From Streptomyces sp. AC512_CC834 (GTDB lineage Bacteria > Actinomycetota > Actinomycetes > Streptomycetales > Streptomycetaceae): a stretch of 64,000 nucleotides of DNA. Below the pieces are notes generated by a model that was not told the origin of the DNA, searched no databases, and saw only the letters and a program-made list of their open reading frames with translations. The stretch lies in the NCBI RefSeq assembly GCF_019049325.1, contig NZ_JAGMUO010000097.1, forward strand, positions 951,882 to 1,015,881, in the 5' to 3' direction. The position numbers were made by a program, and so were the translations under genes. Shown one piece after another: positions 59,576-64,000 of this stretch (the stretch's first letter is position 1; each line of letters starts with the position of its first letter).

Positions 59576-60049
59576 TCACTGGTTGCTGGTCCCGAAGTCC
59601 TCGGGCGAGATCTGGTCGAGGAACTCGCGGAACTTCTCCACCTCGTCCTCCTGCTCGTCCGGGATGGCGATGCCGGCGTCGTCGAGGACCGTGTCACTGC
59701 CGTAGATCGGTGTACCGGTGCGCAGGGCCAGCGCTATGGCGTCGGACGGCCTGGCACTGACCTCGACCCCGCTCGCGAAGACCAGCTCGGCGTAGAAGAC
59801 CCCGTCGCGCAGGTCGGTGATGCGTACTTCGCTGAGCTCCTGGCCGACGGCTTCCAGCACGTCCTTGAACAGGTCGTGGGTCAGCGGCCGTGCGGGAGCC
59901 ATGCCCTGCTGGGCGAAGGCGATCGCCGTCGCCTCCCCCGGTCCGATCCAGATGGGAAGGTAACGGTCGCCGCCCACCTCGCGCAGCAGCACGATCGGTT
60001 GGTTGGAGGGCATCTCGACCCGGACACCTACGACATCGAGCTCGTTCAC
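59576..60049 (-). CDS. Bifunctional nuclease-family (DUF151) protein
   Basis: 157 residues: ELDVVGVRVEMPSNQPIVLLREVGGDRYLPIWIGPGEATAIAFAQQG at the start is the DUF151 signature (IWIGPGEA). AELVFASGVEVSARPSDAIALALRTGTPIY follows near 90-118. Family members have been described as bifunctional DNase/RNases in plants. GTG start. Third gene of the leftward garA block. Confidence 0.9.
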   Translation of the reverse strand: MNELDVVGVRVEMPSNQPIVLLREVGGDRYLPIWIGPGEATAIAFAQQGMAPARPLTHDLFKDVLEAVGQELSEVRITDLRDGVFYAELVFASGVEVSARPSDAIALALRTGTPIYGSDTVLDDAGIAIPDEQEDEVEKFREFLDQISPEDFGTSNQ

Positions 60050-60133
60050 ACAGCAACCCTAGGCCGTGCCCGGGACGTTTGGGTAGTCGGGCCGGGATCG
60101 GGTGGGCGATCCGGGTCTGCGGACCCGTCCCGT

Positions 60134-60871
60134 TCAGGGCAGCCGCACGCCGAGGGCGCTCTGCACCAGCGCCGCGTGCAGTTGCACCGCCAGTCCCGCC
60201 AGCTCCTTGGTACGGGCCTGTGCATGTGCCCTGGTCTGGGGGTTGCGGTGACGCTTCAGCGGGGCCACCACCTGGTCCACGAGCCCGGCATCCCGGTCGG
60301 CGGCGGCCTTCATCACCCGCAGGTGCCGCGGTTCGATCCCGAACCGCCCCAGCTCCACCACCAGCGACGCCACGGTGACCGTCTCGGCGTCGTACGCCCC
60401 GTCGGGCAGCGGAGCGAGGAGTCCGTACGACTCCCACTCCTTCAGTTCCTCCTCGTCGACACCGGCCGCGGCGAGCAGTTCGTCCCGCCCGATCCTGGCC
60501 ACCGTCGGGCTCTCGGCGGGCTCCGGCACGGCCTCCCCGGCACGCTGGCGGCCGACCCTCGGCAGGGCCACGGCCTCGCCGCGCTCCACGGCGTCCAGGT
60601 GCTCACGGATCACCTTGAGGGGCAGATAGTGGTCCCGCTGCATGCGCAGCACCTCGGCGAGGCGCTCGACGTCGTGCGCGCCGAACTTGCGGTACCCGGC
60701 CGGGGTCCGCCGCGGCTCGACGAGGCCCTCCGACTCCAGGAAGCGGATCTTGGAGATGGTGATGTCGGGGAACTCGTCACGCAGCGCGTTCAGCACTGTG
60801 CCGATGCTCATCAGCCCACTGTCCGTGGCGGCGGCGCCTTGCCCGGCACCGCCGCTCGGTGTTTGAAGCAT
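60134..60871 (-). CDS. ftsR: MerR-like regulator FtsR
   Basis: 245 residues. The MerR helix-turn-helix is SIGTVLNALRDEFPDITISKIRFLESEGLVEPRRTPAGYRKFGAHDVERLAEVLRM (residues ~22-77, in parts). The rest has the helical C-terminus ESYGLLAPLPDGAYDAETVTVASLVVELGRFGIEPRHLRVMKAAADRDAGL of FtsR, the activator of ftsZ in corynebacteria. It follows garA (44-bp gap) in the conserved order. The ATG at 60869-60871 has AGGGAAGG upstream. Confidence 0.88.
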   Translation of the reverse strand: MLQTPSGGAGQGAAATDSGLMSIGTVLNALRDEFPDITISKIRFLESEGLVEPRRTPAGYRKFGAHDVERLAEVLRMQRDHYLPLKVIREHLDAVERGEAVALPRVGRQRAGEAVPEPAESPTVARIGRDELLAAAGVDEEELKEWESYGLLAPLPDGAYDAETVTVASLVVELGRFGIEPRHLRVMKAAADRDAGLVDQVVAPLKRHRNPQTRAHAQARTKELAGLAVQLHAALVQSALGVRLP

Positions 60872-60915
60872 GGACCTTCCCTGGAGGTTCCCCGGGCGGA
60901 AGGCCCGGGGGCGGG

Positions 60916-61746
60916 TCAGTAACCCCGCTGGCTCGCGTAGAACACCAGCCGGTACTTGCCGATCTGCACCTCGTCACCGTTGGCCAGGGCGACCTGGTCG
61001 ATGCGCTCCCGGTTGACGTACGTGCCGTTCAGGCTGCCGACGTCGGCGACCGTGAACGAACCGTCCGGACTGCGTCGGAACTCCACGTGCCGGCGCGAGA
61101 CCGTCACGTCGTCCAGGAAGATGTCGCTCTGCGGGTGACGCCCCGAGGTGGTCAGCTCGCCGTCCAGCAGGAAGCGGCTGCCCGAGTTCGGACCGCGGCG
61201 CACCACCAGGAGCGCGGAGCCGAGCGGCAGCGCGTCCACCGCCGCCTGCGCCTCGGGAGAGAGCGCCGGCATCGCCGTCTGACCGGTGGCCTCGGCGTCG
61301 TACGCCTCGAGACCGGAGATGGAGATCGTGGAGGTCGTCTCGGACGCACGCTCCGGCACCGCCCCGGCACGCAGCGGCGCTCCGCAGTTGGAGCAGAAGC
61401 GGCTGTTCTCCGCGTTGCGGTTACCGCACCTCGTACACACCAGGGCCGACATGGACGGATCCTCCTGCCGCGGCTGCCCCGCCGGGGCGTTCGACGCGTA
61501 CGGGCCGGGGGGAAACCCTCCACCCGTACCTGAGGCTGACGGTTGGCCGAAACCTATGCCGCCGGACTGTGCGGGGTCAACAGACGGCGCGCCCTGACCA
61601 CCGGGAATGTCACCGCCCGGACCAGTCACCTGGTCCCGGAACATCGGGCGTCGGCCCTCCGCGTCGGGCTGTGCGCGATGGCGAGCGGTCGCGTTGTCGC
61701 TGCCCTCTCGCGCGCTCTTGCCGAACAACTTCGCAAACAACTTCAC
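60916..61746 (-). CDS. garA: FHA-domain protein GarA/OdhI-type with N-terminal zinc ribbon
   Basis: 276 residues. A disordered Gly/Pro N-terminus (1-100) is followed by a zinc ribbon CTRCGNRNAENSRFCSNCG (~103-121) and the phosphorylation motif ETTSTISISGLE (~134-145). The ETTS motif is the site phosphorylated by PknB/PknG-type kinases in GarA/OdhI. The FHA domain (~170-270) has SGRHPQSDIFLDDVTVSRRHVEFR and DVGSLNGTYVNRE. GarA inhibits 2-oxoglutarate dehydrogenase when unphosphorylated. The ribbon is not in mycobacterial GarA. GTG start with AAGGGGAA. Confidence 0.9.
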   Translation of the reverse strand: MKLFAKLFGKSAREGSDNATARHRAQPDAEGRRPMFRDQVTGPGGDIPGGQGAPSVDPAQSGGIGFGQPSASGTGGGFPPGPYASNAPAGQPRQEDPSMSALVCTRCGNRNAENSRFCSNCGAPLRAGAVPERASETTSTISISGLEAYDAEATGQTAMPALSPEAQAAVDALPLGSALLVVRRGPNSGSRFLLDGELTTSGRHPQSDIFLDDVTVSRRHVEFRRSPDGSFTVADVGSLNGTYVNRERIDQVALANGDEVQIGKYRLVFYASQRGY

Positions 61747-61936
61747 GGGCGATTCCCCTTGACCGAAACAGACCCGCCCGTGGGGCAGGACGAACCCTTA
61801 CCGAACGTACTGGTCGACCCGGACACCTTCACAACGTCCGTCTCCACCAGACAGTTTCCACCACGCACCACCCAATCGGTGCGCCGACCCCCCGCAACCT
61901 CATGCCCTCGCCGGACGCCCACCATGCACCGCCGGT

Positions 61937-62800
61937 TCACTGGGAGGACGACCGAGCGTAGTCAGGCCGCTTCGCCGCTCGCAAGGCGTCCACGACGATC
62001 TTGCTCGACCGCTCAACAGTAACGGTGGCCTGTTCCTTCTCCAGAGTCTGCACCACGCCTCCAGGAATGTTGAGAGCCGGTTCGAGGTCCTGCGGCTCGC
62101 CGATGACCTGGAAACGATAGGGCGCTTTGATCTTGTTCCCGTCGACGCTCACGGACTTGTCGGAGTCCGCGAGGTACGTACCGGCGACGACCCGTACCCC
62201 GTTCACCTGGATCGCCTCCGCGCCCGCCGCGCGCAGCTCCTGGATCGCGTCGAGCAGCATGTCCGCCTCGACCGTCCCCTTCGTGTCCTCGATCGTCACC
62301 GTGATGCCGGGCCCCTGCGCGGCCACGGTGCCCGCGAGGATGCCCAGTTGCCGCTCCTTCTCCAGCGTCTGTTTGCGGGCCTCCTCCGCCTGGTCGGAGC
62401 TGTTCTCCAGCTCGTCGCGCTGCTTCTCGAGGCCCTGCTTCTCGTCTTCAAGACGCTGAGTACGGTCGTCCAGTTCATCGAGGATGCGGACCAGATCCTC
62501 CTGCCGGGCGCCACGCAGCGCGCTGTCGCTGTCACTGTTGGACGCCACCTGGACCGCGAGCCCGAAACCCAGCCCGAACAGGAGCAGGGCGACGATGAGT
62601 TGCGCCCGCGTGAGGCGCGGCGGCCACAGCCCCTTCAGGAGTCGCGTCCTGCCGGTCGGCTCCGGCTCCGGCTGTCCCTCACCCGGGGCGCCGCCCTCGG
62701 GGGTGACCGGGGCGTCCGCGGCCGGGGACTCCGACGCCGGCACTTCGCCGGGCAGCTCCTTGCGGAGCCTGTTCGCGGGCTGCTCGTCGTGGTCGCTCAT
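61937..62800 (-). CDS. DUF881 membrane protein (downstream copy)
   Basis: 287 residues. After a 60-residue Pro/Glu-rich cytosolic tail and one helix (~68-88), residues 95-160 form a coiled coil (ILDELDDRTQRLEDEKQGLEKQRDELENSSDQAEEARKQTLEKERQL in parts). The DUF881 domain follows: GPGITVTIEDTKGTVEADMLLDAIQELRAAGAEAIQVNGVRVVAGTYL. The family lies in the actinobacterial division region near Sbp. ATG 62798-62800 has GAGG upstream; a GTG nine bases further up overlaps the upstream gene's stop. Confidence 0.88.
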   Translation of the reverse strand: MSDHDEQPANRLRKELPGEVPASESPAADAPVTPEGGAPGEGQPEPEPTGRTRLLKGLWPPRLTRAQLIVALLLFGLGFGLAVQVASNSDSDSALRGARQEDLVRILDELDDRTQRLEDEKQGLEKQRDELENSSDQAEEARKQTLEKERQLGILAGTVAAQGPGITVTIEDTKGTVEADMLLDAIQELRAAGAEAIQVNGVRVVAGTYLADSDKSVSVDGNKIKAPYRFQVIGEPQDLEPALNIPGGVVQTLEKEQATVTVERSSKIVVDALRAAKRPDYARSSSQ

Positions 62801-62805
62801 CGGCC

Positions 62806-63138
62806 TCACGCCCGGAAGACGTGGCGTCGGATCGCCGCGGCGTTGGAGAAGATGCGGATGCCGAGGACGACCACGACACCGGTGGAAAGCTGGGCACCGA
62901 CGCCCAGCTTGTCGCCGAGGAACACGATCAGTGCGGCCACGACCACGTTCGACAGGAACGACACCACGAAGACCTTGTCGTCGAAGATGCCGTCGAGCAT
63001 GGCCCGCAGACCACCGAAGACGGCGTCCAGCGCCGCCACGACGGCGATCGGCAGATACGGCTCCACGGCCGCCGGCACCTCGGGCCGGACCAGCAATCCG
63101 GCCACGACTCCCACGACGAGGCCCAGTACGGCGATCAC
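62806..63138 (-). CDS. sbp: Small basic membrane protein (DUF1290, Sbp)
   Basis: 110 residues with three or four helices (MIAVLGLVVGVVAGLLV, YLPIAVVAALDAVFGG, VVSFLSNVVVAALIVFLG, LSTGVVVVLGIRIFSNAAA), matching the DUF1290 small basic protein conserved between DUF881 genes in many Gram-positives. It overlaps the upstream DUF881 gene by 4 bp and ends 6 bp before the next, so the three are one operon. Confidence 0.92.
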   Translation of the reverse strand: MIAVLGLVVGVVAGLLVRPEVPAAVEPYLPIAVVAALDAVFGGLRAMLDGIFDDKVFVVSFLSNVVVAALIVFLGDKLGVGAQLSTGVVVVLGIRIFSNAAAIRRHVFRA

Positions 63139-64000
63139 GATGTGCCCTTCTCGGTTATCGGCTGTGCTGTACGTACGATCACGCTCGGTGCGGCCGCCAG
63201 CTCGAGGTCGTCCGCGACGGAGATGGCGGTCCGGATCCCGTAGTTCTCCTGGAGCGCATGCAGGTAGAGCCCGTCGGCGCTGTCCTGGAACGTGCTGCTC
63301 AGCCGCTCGCCGTCCCCCACCGCGAGCACCGTGTACGGCGGCACCAGCGGCCTGTTGTCGACCAGTATCGCGTCACCGGCGGCCCGGATCGCCGACAGCG
63401 CGGTCAGCCGCTGCCCGTTGATGGAGATCGCCTCGGCGCCCGACTCCCACAGCCCGTTGACCACGCGCTGCATGTCCCGGTCCCGCACCCGGCCCGTGTC
63501 GGAGAACCCGGACGTGCCGCGCGGCTGCCCGTCACCGCCCGTGCCCACGTCCTTGGCGTCGTTGACCACGAGCTTCACGCCCGGACCGTGTACCTCCACC
63601 GCGCCCGACAGGATGCCCACCAGGTCGGAGCGATCACTGTCGCCGCTCTTCTCCAGTGCCTCGCGCCGCCGCGTGTTCACGTCGTCGCGCAGTTCGTCGA
63701 TGCTCTTCTCGAGCTTGTCCGCCGCCGAGGTCTCCCCCTCTATGCGGTCGACGAGTTCTTCACGTTCCTTGGCGACGACCGGAGCGGCGACCCGCGCCTG
63801 GGCCGCGCCGACCGTCACGACCAGGGCCGCCAGCACGAGGCCGACCGCCAGTCCGAGCTTGGCCCGGAGGGTCCTGGGCATTCCGCCGCTGCCGTCGGCC
63901 TTCTTCCGCTCGGCGGCCTCGGCGTATCCGTCGTCGAGGCTGTGATCCATGACATTGGTCAGCAACGACATGGACGCGTCCAGGCGCGCGGGCCGCGTGG
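63135..64000 (-). CDS. DUF881 membrane protein (upstream copy), start outside window
   Basis: At least 278 residues. A helix (~36-58) follows a short cytosolic tail, then a coiled coil (EELVDRIEGETSAADKLEKSIDELRDDVNTRRREAL in parts, 72-108), then the DUF881 domain GPGVKLVVNDAKDVG ... DMQRVVNGLWESGAEAISINGQRLTALSAIRAAGDAILVDN. The frame is open to the window edge upstream of the ATG at 63969-63971 (reading TRPARLDAS before it), and relatives I know start earlier, so the true start is probably outside. Confidence 0.88.
   Translation of the reverse strand, partial: TRPARLDASMSLLTNVMDHSLDDGYAEAAERKKADGSGGMPRTLRAKLGLAVGLVLAALVVTVGAAQARVAAPVVAKEREELVDRIEGETSAADKLEKSIDELRDDVNTRRREALEKSGDSDRSDLVGILSGAVEVHGPGVKLVVNDAKDVGTGGDGQPRGTSGFSDTGRVRDRDMQRVVNGLWESGAEAISINGQRLTALSAIRAAGDAILVDNRPLVPPYTVLAVGDGERLSSTFQDSADGLYLHALQENYGIRTAISVADDLELAAAPSVIVRTAQPITEKGTS

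Overview
This is a 64-kb piece of a high-GC actinobacterial chromosome, almost certainly from a Streptomyces. GC content is very high, GTG starts are common, several genes have a -10 element almost on the start codon (leaderless-type starts), and several families are typical Streptomyces ones (DUF5999, DUF1707, Mop/TOBE proteins, a third divergent EF-Tu). From memory, the order tuf3 - thiolase - uppP - lnt - ung - fabG - gcvP - dinB - MerR - bifunctional nuclease - ftsR - garA - DUF881/sbp/DUF881 matches the S. coelicolor/lividans chromosome. I cannot run an alignment here, so that match is recollection. There are no rRNA or tRNA genes, insertion sequences, prophage or CRISPR arrays; this is chromosomal core and near-core.

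Layout. 1-9.9 kb: end of a MoxR-type ATPase operon, a p-hydroxybenzoate hydroxylase, a divergent ArsR/CDF metal-efflux pair, YbaK-like deacylase, a divergent XRE-cupin/EamA pair, two left-handed beta-helix proteins, DedA and a hotdog thioesterase. 10-12.2 kb: a tandem pair of paralogous membrane-anchored proteins. 12.2-19 kb: spermidine-synthase-like protein and tuf3, AlkD-like repair protein, a TVP38-type membrane protein, divergent thiolase/HxlR, and uppP. 19-26.4 kb: SDR, lnt, Gfo/Idh oxidoreductase, a divergent FAD-monooxygenase/TetR pair with twin operators, DinB-like protein and small exported proteins. 26.4-36 kb: ung, peptide-type ABC solute-binding lipoprotein, an SDR-fabG operon, a repeat-rich surface protein, a HipA-like kinase-fold/DUF3037 pair, a Rieske lipoprotein coupled to a split-barrel flavoprotein, and divergent LysR/EamA. 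36-44 kb: an 0.8-kb gene-free stretch, a MocR regulator divergent from two split-barrel FMN proteins, two EamA exporters with a 13-codon ORF between them, a structured inverted-repeat element inside GC-rich repeats, a Clp-N protein and a PadR regulator. 44-53.4 kb: alpha/beta hydrolase, PhzF, CPBP protease, glutamate-cysteine-ligase-like enzyme, small Streptomyces proteins, LacI, DUF1707, and a molybdate-type HTH-TOBE/Mop pair. 53.5-64 kb: gcvP behind a tandem glycine riboswitch, PRC-barrel protein, dinB, and the leftward garA/ftsR/bifunctional-nuclease/MerR block preceded by a DUF881-Sbp-DUF881 membrane cluster.

Much of the window is divergent regulator-target pairs, and many of these have clear dyad operators in the shared promoter (listed individually). 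The other theme is short GC-rich tandem repeats sitting at or just past stop codons at about ten loci.

Most unusual sequence: the 146-bp element at 42166-42311. It has 14-bp perfect terminal inverted repeats around an inner 19-bp inverted repeat whose only three mismatches become G-U pairs if the minus strand is transcribed. Other items worth a look are the Pro-Pro-Pro mini-ORF with an overlapping hairpin at 40906-40953, the HipA-like/DUF3037 pair, and the MocR/FMN-protein cluster.
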